The position numbers and the translations under genes were made by a program. Shown piece after piece: positions 1 to 6,643 of a stretch of DNA of 42,558 bases. Below the pieces are notes generated by a model. The model made no database searches. It was not told the DNA's origin and saw only the letters and a program-made list of their open reading frames with translations. The number at the start of each line of letters is the position of its first letter. Position 1 is the stretch's first letter. This stretch comes from Clostridiaceae bacterium (lineage in GTDB: Bacteria; Bacillota; Clostridia; DSM-8532). The stretch is from positions 1 through 42,558 of the forward strand of contig JAAYFY010000049.1 of NCBI GenBank assembly GCA_012728015.1, given 5' to 3'.

Positions 1-46
1 GCTGTTAACCGCAGGGTCGTAGGTTCGAGTCCTACTTGAGGAGCCA
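1..46 (+). tRNA. tRNA-Asn (GTT), 3' part only
   Basis: The window opens inside the anticodon arm of a tRNA. The loop CTGTTAA (2-8) gives anticodon GTT at 4-6, read as Asn. The T arm is GTAGG/CCTAC around TTCGAGT, ending at 35. The acceptor 3' strand is TTGAGGA (36-42), then discriminator G43 and an encoded CCA (44-46). The 5' half lies outside the window. It is followed three bases later by another tRNA, so the two are probably one transcript. Confidence 0.9.
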
Positions 47-49
47 CTT

Positions 50-126
50 GGGCCTTTAGCTCAGTTGGTTAGAGCAACCGGCTCATAACCGGTTGGTCCG
101 GGGTTCGAGTCCCTGAAGGCCCACCA
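50..126 (+). tRNA. tRNA with CAT anticodon (elongator Met most likely)
   Basis: This is a complete cloverleaf. The acceptor GGGCCTT (50-56) pairs with AAGGCCC (116-122), followed by A123 and an encoded CCA. The anticodon stem ACCGG/CCGGT encloses CTCATAA with CAT at 84-86. It is not the initiator, because it has a G1-C72 pair and lacks the GGG/CCC anticodon stem. Elongator Met is most likely. A tRNA-Ile2 whose C34 becomes lysidine has the same anticodon and a similar body, so Ile remains possible. Confidence 0.9.
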
Positions 127-134
127 CTGATCCG

Positions 135-168
135 AGGATGACATAAAAAGTCATCCTTTTTTATTTAT
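135..168 (+). terminator. Intrinsic terminator of the tRNA operon
   Basis: AGGATGAC (135-142) pairs perfectly with GTCATCCT (150-157) across a 7-base A-rich loop, followed by a T-rich tract to 168. It lies 8 bases after the tRNA 3' end and closes the tRNA transcript. Confidence 0.9.
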
Positions 169-170
169 CT

Positions 171-265
171 GGAGGTTAGAGGTGAGTTGTGAGAAGCTGG
201 ATTATGAGATTGGCTTCGAAGCCGTGCTTAATATCGCACATCCAATATCCTGCCTCCATCTCTAC
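171..265. repeat. Dispersed hairpin repeat, copy 1
   Basis: This is an imperfect long inverted repeat centred on the 12-base palindrome GGCTTCGAAGCC (212-223). The left arm is rich in GAGGTTAGAGGTGAG-type sequence. The right arm carries the complement in the form CACATCCA...CTCCATCTCT. Similar arms occur at 1029-1092 and 5378-5462. It fills the gap between the tRNA terminator and trmK. It also keeps a reading frame open into trmK from a GTG at 182 with an upstream GGAGG, so a 33-residue repeat-encoded N-terminal extension is formally possible. Confidence 0.6.
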
Positions 266-280
266 CAGGGAGTGAACCGT

Positions 281-1003
281 GTGAAACTAAAAGGGCGTCT
301 TAAGCTGATATACGACATGATCCCCCAATGTGACATCCTTTGTGACATTGGAACCGACCATGCCCTTATACCGGCTTATGCCCTCCTCAACAAGCGTTGC
401 CGTAAGGCTGTCGCTACCGACATAAGGAAAGGCCCGCTTGATAGGGCGCGGCGAACCCTTGAATCCCACAACCTCCTGGACGTCGTGGACCTCAGGCTGG
501 GAAACGGACTTGAAGCTGTCTCCCTGGATGAAGCCGACGTTATCGTCCTGGCGGGGATGGGCGGCGTGCTGATAACCCGGCTGCTGGGCGACCAGTTGGA
601 TAAGGCGAGGAAGGCAAGAAGGATTATCATGCAGCCCATGTACGCCCAGGAAGTGGTCAGGCCTTTCCTGTGGCAGCATGGATTCGTGGTAACCGACGAA
701 GCCCTGTCACGTGAAGGAAGAAAACTGTACCAGGTCTTGGCCGCGGTTTATGACGGGGAGGCAAGCGCATCGGTCAAAAAAGACCGGTTGTTTGCGGTTA
801 TCGGCGAGGGGTTGATTGAAAAAAGGGACCCGCTGTTGGAGGACTGGCTTTGTGATAGAATAAAGAAGCAGAGGAGAATAGTTGGAGGGCTGAGGAAGGC
901 TGCAGTTCCCAGACCCGGCCTGGAAAAGGAGGAAGCGCTGCTCCAGGAGATGGAAGCCCTGCTGAAGAGATTGCCACGTCCGGCTTCACCGGGCTCCCGA
1001 TGA
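281..1003 (+). CDS. trmK: tRNA (adenine(22)-N1)-methyltransferase TrmK
   Basis: This class I SAM-dependent methyltransferase of 240 residues makes m1A22 in tRNA. The N-terminal Rossmann domain shows motif I as CDIGTDHALIP, then an acidic TDI, and a GMGG segment in VIVLAGMGG. The C-terminal part is the family's charged helical domain. I chose GTG at 281 because AGGGAG lies just upstream and the protein then opens with KLKGRLK, as TrmK proteins do. The same frame runs back to GTG 182 through a repeat. The last ten or so residues (LPRPASPGSR) are encoded by a dispersed repeat (968-1004), so the natural C-terminus has probably been replaced. The neighbouring Nif3-family gene is its usual partner in Firmicutes. 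Confidence 0.9.
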   Translation: MKLKGRLKLIYDMIPQCDILCDIGTDHALIPAYALLNKRCRKAVATDIRKGPLDRARRTLESHNLLDVVDLRLGNGLEAVSLDEADVIVLAGMGGVLITRLLGDQLDKARKARRIIMQPMYAQEVVRPFLWQHGFVVTDEALSREGRKLYQVLAAVYDGEASASVKKDRLFAVIGEGLIEKRDPLLEDWLCDRIKKQRRIVGGLRKAAVPRPGLEKEEALLQEMEALLKRLPRPASPGSR

Positions 1004-1004
1004 T
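968..1004 (+). repeat. Dispersed repeat half (AGATTGCC...CGATGA type) inside the trmK 3' end
   Basis: The sequence beginning AGATTGCCACGTCCGGCTT matches the right half of the element at 42440-42476 almost base for base over its first 19 bases, and with few changes thereafter. A more diverged copy is at 5469-5506. This copy ends in the trmK stop codon. Confidence 0.7.
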
Positions 1005-1028
1005 ATTCTGTAGGCAAGATGTCAGAGG

Positions 1029-1092
1029 CTAGAGCTGGGAGATAAAGATGGGCTTCCAGCCCGTACTGGGGAAATCTAATCTCCCACTTCCA
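1029..1092. repeat. Dispersed hairpin repeat, copy 2
   Basis: The inverted repeat is centred on GGGCTTCCAGCCC. The left arm contains CTGGGAGATAAAGAT and the right arm contains AATCTAATCTCCCAC, which pairs with it imperfectly. It occupies the trmK to nif3 gap and has the same architecture as the copies at 171-265 and 5378-5462. Confidence 0.55.
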
Positions 1093-1109
1093 AATAACGA
1101 GGTGATAGT

Positions 1110-1910
1110 ATGAAGCTGAAGGATATAATGAATTGGATTGAGGAAATCGCCCCTCTTCATCTTCAGGAGAGCTATGACAACAGCGGGCTCATTATCGGTG
1201 ATGAAGACCAGGTGATTGACAAAGCGGTGGTTTGCCTGGATGTTGATAAGGCCGTGCTGGAATATGCCAGGGAAAACGGCGCTAAACTTGTGATCTCGCA
1301 TCATCCGTGTGTTTTCTGGCCATTGAAGACCTTCAGCCCGAAATCGCCGGAAGGCTCAACCCTATATTCCGCCATCAACCATGGTATTGCGGTTTACAGT
1401 GCCCATACCAATTTCGATTCAGCCCGGGGCGGCATTGGTGACATGATATGCCGCGAACTGGGGCTGGATGGGATAAGTGTGCTATTGCCAGGCAGCAGCC
1501 CGGAATCCGGGCATGGCACAGGCAGGTGGGGCTCCTACAGGACACCCCTGCCGTTCAGGGATTTTCTCGGGATTCTTGGCGGCAAGCTTGGGATAAGATC
1601 CATGAGGGAAGTCGGGAAGCGGCCCGGACAAGTGTCCAGGGTGGCCGTTCTTAATGGATCTTACGATAATTCTTATGTTGATGAATTGTTAAGGGTGAAT
1701 CCCGACATCCTGCTGACAGGCGACCTGAAATACCATGATGCCCTGGTTCTGGATCATCACGGCATCTATGTCATGGATGCCGGTCACTACCGAACCGAGA
1801 TCATATTCGTCCGGGGATTGTCCGGCATGCTGAAAAAGGCCTTCCCGGACCTGGAAGTCCTGAGCTGGGAGGGGTCGGACATCTTCAAGGTTGTTTATTC
1901 CATTGACTGA
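1110..1910 (+). CDS. Nif3-like dinuclear metal-centre protein (YqfO / GTP cyclohydrolase I type 2 family)
   Basis: The protein has 266 residues and belongs to the NIF3/YqfO family, which carries a two-metal centre. Its exact cellular role is unsettled; some members are annotated as GTP cyclohydrolase 1 type 2. The metal ligands are visible in VISHHPCVFW (paired His near residue 65), SAHTNFDSARGG, and the C-terminal DAGHYRTE. The ATG at 1110 has GAGGTG eight bases upstream. It is the short form, without the inserted central domain seen in the roughly 370-residue Bacillus protein. It follows trmK, the common pairing in Firmicutes. Its stop codon overlaps the end of the rnpB promoter -35 box. 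Confidence 0.9.
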   Translation: MKLKDIMNWIEEIAPLHLQESYDNSGLIIGDEDQVIDKAVVCLDVDKAVLEYARENGAKLVISHHPCVFWPLKTFSPKSPEGSTLYSAINHGIAVYSAHTNFDSARGGIGDMICRELGLDGISVLLPGSSPESGHGTGRWGSYRTPLPFRDFLGILGGKLGIRSMREVGKRPGQVSRVAVLNGSYDNSYVDELLRVNPDILLTGDLKYHDALVLDHHGIYVMDAGHYRTEIIFVRGLSGMLKKAFPDLEVLSWEGSDIFKVVYSID

Positions 1911-1931
1911 TTACCGGGTATATATTATAAT
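1903..1931 (+). promoter_or_regulatory. Sigma-A type promoter of rnpB
   Basis: TTGACT (1903-1908) and TATAAT (1926-1931) are separated by 17 bases. This is a near-consensus housekeeping promoter whose -35 box includes the first base of the nif3 stop codon. A start near 1938 would leave a short 5' leader for processing of the RNase P RNA. Confidence 0.85.
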
Positions 1932-1960
1932 AGCAAGTCCATAACTGAAGTATGGGAGTT

Positions 1961-2311
1961 GGTGAGTAAGTCGGATGGTCGCGGGCGCAGCGCCGAAAGG
2001 CCGCGCACGAGGAAAGTCCGGGCTCCGCAGGGCAAGGGTGCCGGGTAATGCCCGGTGAAGGCGACTTCAAGGAAAGTGCAACAGAAATAAACCGCTGAGA
2101 TCGCATCTTAGCAAGGGTGGAAAGGTGAGGTAAGAGCTCACCGGCCCGACGGCAACGAAGGGCGCTCTGCAAACCCCATCCGGAGCAACACCGTGACGAG
2201 GAAGAATCAGGTTGCCCGCCTGTTCCTCAGAGGTGGCTGGAGCCATGTAGTGATACATGGCCTGGATAGATGATCATTCAAGACAGAACCCGGCTTACAG
2301 GCTTACTCACC
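1961..2311 (+). ncRNA. rnpB: RNase P RNA (bacterial type A)
   Basis: This is the catalytic RNA that trims tRNA 5' leaders. The ends pair as helix P1, with GTGAGTAAG at 1962-1970 against CTTACTCAC at 2302-2310. The universally conserved 5' block GAGGAAAGTCCGGGCT is present near 2010-2026. The internal ACAGAAATAAACCGC and GGTAAGAGCTCACC segments are present, as is the 3' block GACAGAACCCGGCTTACAG. The length of about 350 bases and the layout fit type A rather than the Bacillus type B. The ends are set from the P1 pairing and are good to a few bases. Confidence 0.95.
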
Positions 2312-2323
2312 ATTGACGCCAGG

Positions 2324-2352
2324 ACCGCAGGCTAAAAACCTGCGGTTCTGTT
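2324..2352 (+). terminator. Hairpin terminator after rnpB
   Basis: ACCGCAGG (2324-2331) pairs with CCTGCGGT (2339-2346) across a CTAAAAA loop. It is followed by a modest T-rich stretch TTCTGTTATT. It lies 13 bases past the mature RNA end. Confidence 0.75.
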
Positions 2353-2461
2353 ATTGAAAAAGCAACAAGGGCCGGTGGAATACCGGGTATGCCGCTCGCC
2401 TGTGCATCCTGGTTCCCGGGCTTACCCCTGCAATCCCTGATTGTTTGGCAGGGCAGGGTTC

Positions 2462-3910
2462 TCATTTCAACGGCGGCCTTGCGGGATCGTAGACTTTATC
2501 TACATCAATGAGCGGCGCCAGGGCATTGCGCGCGTAGTTCATCTTGTAGCCGTCAATGTTGATGCGCTCCATCAGCACAAAACCGTCGAAAATGTGGTAA
2601 TAAGCCCGGCTTCCCACACTGCAGACGATATAGTATCCCCTGGAAACCAGATAGCGCATCCGGGGATCATCAGGTCTGAATTCGATACCAAAGGGCGTGA
2701 TATAGATTGGCGTGGGGCCGGTTATGGAACCCACTTCATCCTCCCATCTTTCTGTATCCTGGATGAGGTCATCCAGGGTTATACTCATGTCAGAAAAAGA
2801 CCGGGAATGGGACCAACTGTGGTTGGCCACTCGCCATCCGTTTGACAGCAAGGCATCCACGACAGGCTGCGCATCGGTTTTTTCCTGTTCCCAGTTGGGG
2901 CTGGAGCTGTTGGTACGGTATCCCAGGATGCCCTGATAGCCGTTCAGCCCGAGGACACCCTTGGCATTGTTCCATGAAAAATCAGGATGGTATTTTACAA
3001 AATCGTCCAGGATGGGCATCACGTCCCCGTCCCTGGTTACGATTTCTTCTCCCTCCGGTGTTCTCACCAGCGTTGCCACCTCTTGGTTTTCATCCAGAAC
3101 CAGGCGCGTGGCAAAACCGTCCTCCGATCTGTAATCTTCATAGCTTACGTTGTCAACCGATAAAAGCAGGGGTTTGGTTCCCTCCGGAAGGTAGATCTCC
3201 TTGCGGATTACTTTGCCCGAGCCGTCCTGCTGGAACATATCCATAATGTCTATCAGGACGTAGCCCCGGTCATACAGCTGGTCCAGTATGGCCTTGAATT
3301 CCGAAACCGTGGTCATCCACTTGTTATAGCCTTCGGACATGTAATCGCCGGTGAAGCAGAGCTCGGGATATACGATCAGGCTGTGAAAGAAGATATGGTA
3401 AACAGGCCCGTCGTACAGTACCGGATTATCCAGCCTGTGCCGCGCCTGGTCAGCCAGGCCGACCAGGTCAGGGTCGCCGGGAAGGTCCGGAAGCACTTGC
3501 TCAATGATGGATAAGCATTCTTTATAATGGGCTTTATCAAAAGAAACCCGGGCAGCTTCAAGGCTTGTTTCTTTAATGCCTTCCAGGCATACTGCCAGCA
3601 GCTCCATGGCCTTGTCGTAGTGTTCGATATCCTGTTCGCTGACCTGAAGGAAGCAGCTTTTTGCCTGCTTATATTCCTTTAGTTCCAGCAGCCGGACACC
3701 TTCCTCAAAATATTCCGCGGATTTTTTAAGAACCTGGGGATCGGGAGTGGTTTCATGGAACCGGACCGGGGGATTCTCGTACGATGGGCTGGCTGTCGCG
3801 GATATTGTCGGGTTATCGGTGTAGGGTACATCATAAGGGCGATATAGAAGAATACATGAAAGGATCGCCAAAGACGCAATTATTGTCGTTATTTTCAGGC
3901 TTTTTGTCAC
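2462..3910 (-). CDS. Membrane-anchored polysaccharide deacetylase-like protein (CE4/NodB fold)
   Basis: The protein has 482 residues. I chose GTG at 3910 because AAGGTGGG lies upstream and the protein then starts directly with a signal-anchor helix (about residues 5-22). Residues about 60-160 are helical and resemble TPR-like repeats (EEGVRLLELKEYKQA). The C-terminal half is a NodB-type deacetylase domain. The HxxxH metal motif is present as HSWSH (H364, H368). Motif 1 reads LLLSVDNVSYED, so the base Asp (D253) is kept but the normally following metal-binding Asp is Asn (N254). It is probably extracytoplasmic and acts on, or binds, cell-wall glycans. The substrate cannot be read from the sequence. 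It is monocistronic and divergent from the esterase gene. Confidence 0.75.
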   Translation of the reverse strand: MTKSLKITTIIASLAILSCILLYRPYDVPYTDNPTISATASPSYENPPVRFHETTPDPQVLKKSAEYFEEGVRLLELKEYKQAKSCFLQVSEQDIEHYDKAMELLAVCLEGIKETSLEAARVSFDKAHYKECLSIIEQVLPDLPGDPDLVGLADQARHRLDNPVLYDGPVYHIFFHSLIVYPELCFTGDYMSEGYNKWMTTVSEFKAILDQLYDRGYVLIDIMDMFQQDGSGKVIRKEIYLPEGTKPLLLSVDNVSYEDYRSEDGFATRLVLDENQEVATLVRTPEGEEIVTRDGDVMPILDDFVKYHPDFSWNNAKGVLGLNGYQGILGYRTNSSSPNWEQEKTDAQPVVDALLSNGWRVANHSWSHSRSFSDMSITLDDLIQDTERWEDEVGSITGPTPIYITPFGIEFRPDDPRMRYLVSRGYYIVCSVGSRAYYHIFDGFVLMERINIDGYKMNYARNALAPLIDVDKVYDPARPPLK

Positions 3911-3973
3911 GCATATCCCACCTTGCAGGCTGACAACGCCATTCCCATCACATGCTGCCAGTTCCATTAATAC

Positions 3974-4002
3974 ATTATAACACGGCATGGCTGTTCTGTT
4001 GC
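3974..4002 (-). promoter_or_regulatory. Possible extended -10 promoter for the deacetylase gene
   Basis: On the minus strand, TGTTATAAT gives a TGn-extended -10 (TATAAT at 3979-3974). Seventeen bases upstream is a weak -35, GCAACA (4002-3997). It would leave a leader of roughly 55 bases before the GTG start. Confidence 0.45.
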
Positions 4003-4131
4003 GGGTATATGTTGCATCGTCCTTCAAAATCTGAGTTATTTGTATAAATTATGGTGTGTGTATTGGAAAATTAGGGTATAATAGACTCAGAAATTGTATT
4101 ATTCTAAGTTCGGAGATGGACTGGTGATCAT

Positions 4132-4965
4132 ATGGCTTTGCTGCAGATTAACTTCAAATCTGAAACAATCCAGATGGAGCAGACGCTGAATGTCATACTG
4201 CCGCAGGTAGGGCTCTATGAAGGGGAGAAGCAGCGGCAGATCAAGGAAAGAGGTTTCCAGGTACTATATCTTCTGCACGGGCTGTCCGACGACCATTCTG
4301 TCTGGCTCCGCCACACTTCCATAGAAAGGTATGCGCTTGAATACGGCATCGCGGTTGTAATGCCCAATGCCAGCCGCAGCTTCTATGTCGATATGAGATA
4401 CGGTCCGGATTACTACACCTATATTTCTTATGAGATTCCCTACATCGTCCAGACCATACTGCCCATATCTTCCGCCCGTGAGGACAATTTCATAGCAGGC
4501 TTGTCCATGGGTGGCTATGGCGCGTTTATGATCGCTCTTCGGAATCCTGACCAGTATGAGGCTGCGGCGAGCCTTTCAGGCACCCTGGACCTGACGCCGG
4601 GGTTCAGCTTACAGGAAGAGGGTTATAAAAAGATGGCCAGGGAGATATTCGGGACGAAGCTGGAGTACATAAAAAGCGATTACAATCTCATAAGGCTGGT
4701 AAAAAAGCAGAGCATGTCCGGGGAGAGGCTTCCCAGGTTGTATCAATGCTGCGGTACAGGTGACTTTGTATATAGCGTTAATCGCCGGTTCCGGGCCGCC
4801 GCGCTCAAGTATGGCCTTGACCTGACCTATGAGGAAAAGCCTGGCGCCTACGAATGGAGTTACTGGGACTCCAACCTGAGGCAGATATTAACCTGGATGC
4901 TGAAGCGGGAGCCCCAAAAAAGTATAATGTTAAGATTTGAAACTGTTGGCAATGCAGTCCCCTGA
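4132..4965 (+). CDS. EstA-type alpha/beta-hydrolase (esterase D family), catalytic His replaced
   Basis: This 277-residue protein belongs to the tributyrin esterase / feruloyl-esterase-like branch of the esterase D family. It is probably cytoplasmic because no signal peptide is seen. The oxyanion segment is YLLHGLSDDHSVW, the nucleophile elbow is GLSMGG (S125), and the acid is in GTGDF (D211). The family's C-terminal motif normally reads G-x-H-x-W, with His as the third triad member. Here it reads PGAYEWSYWD, with Tyr at residue 240 (codon TAC, 4849-4851). One base change would restore His. The protein is otherwise intact, so it may be a weak enzyme, a binder, or a recent loss. A TATAAT at 4077-4082 upstream lacks a convincing -35. 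Confidence 0.85.
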   Translation: MALLQINFKSETIQMEQTLNVILPQVGLYEGEKQRQIKERGFQVLYLLHGLSDDHSVWLRHTSIERYALEYGIAVVMPNASRSFYVDMRYGPDYYTYISYEIPYIVQTILPISSAREDNFIAGLSMGGYGAFMIALRNPDQYEAAASLSGTLDLTPGFSLQEEGYKKMAREIFGTKLEYIKSDYNLIRLVKKQSMSGERLPRLYQCCGTGDFVYSVNRRFRAAALKYGLDLTYEEKPGAYEWSYWDSNLRQILTWMLKREPQKSIMLRFETVGNAVP

Positions 4966-4993
4966 TCCATTGGCGTTTATTACAGACATTGAC

Positions 4994-5021
4994 TTTACAA
5001 AAATGCCTTTTGGGTTATAAT
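4994..5021 (+). promoter_or_regulatory. Sigma-A type promoter of the pheST T-box transcript
   Basis: TTTACA (4994-4999) and TATAAT (5016-5021) are spaced by 16 bases, immediately before the T-box leader. An overlapping TTGACT at 4989 is 21 bases from the -10 and less suitable. Confidence 0.75.
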
Positions 5022-5027
5022 TATGTT

Positions 5028-5326
5028 TAAAAGCGATGAAGGAGAAGGGGTTTTCCCGGCTTTTCATAAGCTTCATCAACAGAGAATTGATGCCGGAGGC
5101 TGAGAGCATCATGATGGAGGATGGAAAGTGAGTTCGCTCCGGAGCCGCCGCCTGAACGCCAGCATACGGAAGGGCAAAGGCAAGTAGGATCGGCCGGCAG
5201 CTGCCGTTATCAGCATTAAGTGCACTTTTGCCCATGACCCCCAGGTGTCGGAGCGGTCTTTGGAGGCCAGAGTGAACATAGGTGGTACCGCGAAAGAACT
5301 TCGTCCTATGGACGAAGCTTTTTTTA
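5028..5326 (+). promoter_or_regulatory. T-box leader, Phe specifier (UUC)
   Basis: This is a tRNA-sensing riboswitch that lets transcription continue when tRNA-Phe is uncharged. The 5' block GCGATGAAGGAGAAG (from about 5033) opens stem I. The specifier is read as TTC at 5133-5135 in GTGAGTTCGCTCCGGAGC, matching the phenylalanyl-tRNA synthetase genes downstream. The T-box proper, GGTGGTACCGCG (5281-5292), carries the bases that pair with the tRNA acceptor end. The terminator follows at 5299-5325. The antiterminator would form by pairing the T-box region with the upstream strand of the terminator stem. Confidence 0.92.
5299..5325 (+). terminator. T-box regulated intrinsic terminator
   Basis: CTTCGTC (5299-5305) pairs with GACGAAG (5311-5317) around CTATG, followed by seven T residues. 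It is the off-state hairpin of the T-box. Confidence 0.9.
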
Positions 5327-5346
5327 TACAAAGGGGTGTCATTTAG

Positions 5347-5508
5347 AGGAACAAGATGGCGAAGCAATCTCGCAATATAGAGGTTAGAGGTTAGAATGTA
5401 AGAATGAATGCGAAGCCATGCTAAGGAAGTCTCACATCCAGCATTCAACTTCTCACTTCTATCTTATGAGATTGCCGCGCCCAGCTTCGCTGGACTCGAA
5501 ATGACATG
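5347..5508. repeat. Composite dispersed repeat between the T-box and pheS
   Basis: The outer arms are GCGAAGCAATCTCGC (5359-5373) and GAGATTGCCGCGC (5468-5480). The right side continues through CTTCGCTGGACTCGAAATGACA, a diverged form of the end seen at 42464-42476. Between the arms lies hairpin repeat copy 3 (about 5378-5462, GAGGTTAGAGGTTAG ... CAACTTCTCACTTCT). It fills nearly the whole stretch from the T-box terminator to pheS. No open reading frame of note is present. Confidence 0.7.
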
Positions 5509-5548
5509 ACTAATAATTATCAAAATATAAATAATCGGGGTGTTTGTC

Positions 5549-6568
5549 TTGAAGCAGCAATTGGAGTCAATCCGGAAAGAAGCGCTTAATAAGCTTGTAA
5601 CAATTACCGATATCGGTGAACTTGATGATTTCCGTGTGGCCTACCTGGGAAAGAAAGGGGAGCTTACCCGTATCCTCAAGGGTATGGGCGCGTTACCGCC
5701 GGAAGAGCGGCCATTGGTGGGACAGCTTGCCAATGAGGTGAGAAATGCCCTGGAGGCCGGGATCGCCGAGGCAAAAAACAGGCTTGTCCGGGCAGCGAGG
5801 GAAGAAAGGATCAGACGCGAAACCCTGGATGTGACTATGCCGGGCCGGGCCAAAAAACTGGGAAGGAAGCATCCTATCACCATTGTGCTGGATGAGATCA
5901 AGGACATCTTCCTGGGCATGGGCTATGAGATAGCTGAAGGCCCGGAGATTGAGCTGGATTATTATAACTTTGAGGCGCTTAATATACCGAAGAACCATCC
6001 GGCCAGGGACACCCAGGACACCTTCTACATCACCGAAGAAGCCCTTCTCAGGACCCATACATCACCTGTCCAGGCCAGGTATATGAAGGAACACAAACCT
6101 CCAATCCGAATTATCTGCCCGGGCCGGGTCTACCGTTCCGATGCGGTGGATGCCACCCATTCGCCCATATTTCACCAGGTGGAAGGCCTGGTGATTGACA
6201 AGGGCATTACCATGGGAGATCTGATAGGAACCCTCCAGGTATTTGCCAAGGGTGTATTCGGGGAGGATACCAGGATACGGCTGAGGCCTCATCACTTCAA
6301 TTTCACCGAACCCAGCGCAGAAGTGGATGTTTCGTGCTGGGGATGCGGCGGAACCGGCTGCAGGATTTGCAAGGGCGAAGGCTGGGTTGAGATCCTGGGT
6401 GCCGGAATGGTGCATCCAAATGTACTCCGCGAAGGCGGGGTCGATCCCGATGTTTACAGCGGCTTTGCCTTCGGCTTGGGGATTGACCGCATTGCCATGG
6501 GCAAATTCGGCATCGATGACATGCGGTTGCTTTTTGAGAACGATATAAGGTTCCTGCGGCAATTCTAA
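5549..6568 (+). CDS. pheS: Phenylalanyl-tRNA synthetase alpha subunit
   Basis: This is the 339-residue catalytic alpha chain of the (alpha-beta)2 enzyme that charges tRNA-Phe. After the N-terminal coiled coil (about 1-90) comes the class II core: motif 2 in the [17 protein letters not shown] region and motif 3 in [13 protein letters not shown] near the end. A Cys-rich segment, [12 protein letters not shown] (about residues 257-270), is present and is common in clostridial and thermophile PheS. I chose TTG at 5549 because GGGGTG lies 6 bases upstream and the protein then begins [13 protein letters not shown], as in relatives. A GTG nine bases earlier overlaps that ribosome-binding site. It is controlled by the Phe T-box. 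Confidence 0.93.
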   Translation: MKQQLESIRKEALNKLVTITDIGELDDFRVAYLGKKGELTRILKGMGALPPEERPLVGQLANEVRNALEAGIAEAKNRLVRAAREERIRRETLDVTMPGRAKKLGRKHPITIVLDEIKDIFLGMGYEIAEGPEIELDYYNFEALNIPKNHPARDTQDTFYITEEALLRTHTSPVQARYMKEHKPPIRIICPGRVYRSDAVDATHSPIFHQVEGLVIDKGITMGDLIGTLQVFAKGVFGEDTRIRLRPHHFNFTEPSAEVDVSCWGCGGTGCRICKGEGWVEILGAGMVHPNVLREGGVDPDVYSGFAFGLGIDRIAMGKFGIDDMRLLFENDIRFLRQF

Positions 6569-6589
6569 ACCACGGGGTAACCACAGAGG

Positions 6590-6609
6590 CGGGCAACCAT
6601 GGTTGCCCG
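6590..6609. repeat. Perfect 20-base palindrome between pheS and pheT
   Basis: CGGGCAACCATGGTTGCCCG is a perfect inverted repeat, 21 bases after the pheS stop. In RNA it could form a stem with a tight loop. There is no T tract, so it is not a normal terminator. It may stabilise or process the pheS-pheT message, or be a repeat remnant. Confidence 0.7.
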
Positions 6610-6643
6610 TGATTGCCGAAAATCTATGAAAGGATGATATGTG

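Noticed and set aside
182-280. N-terminal 33-codon extension of trmK from GTG 182
   Set aside because: The sequence is a dispersed hairpin repeat, and family members start near 281. I kept the internal start but noted the alternative.
4077-4082. TATAAT before the esterase gene as a promoter
   Set aside because: No acceptable -35 at 16-18 bases and no TGn extension, so I did not list it as a feature.
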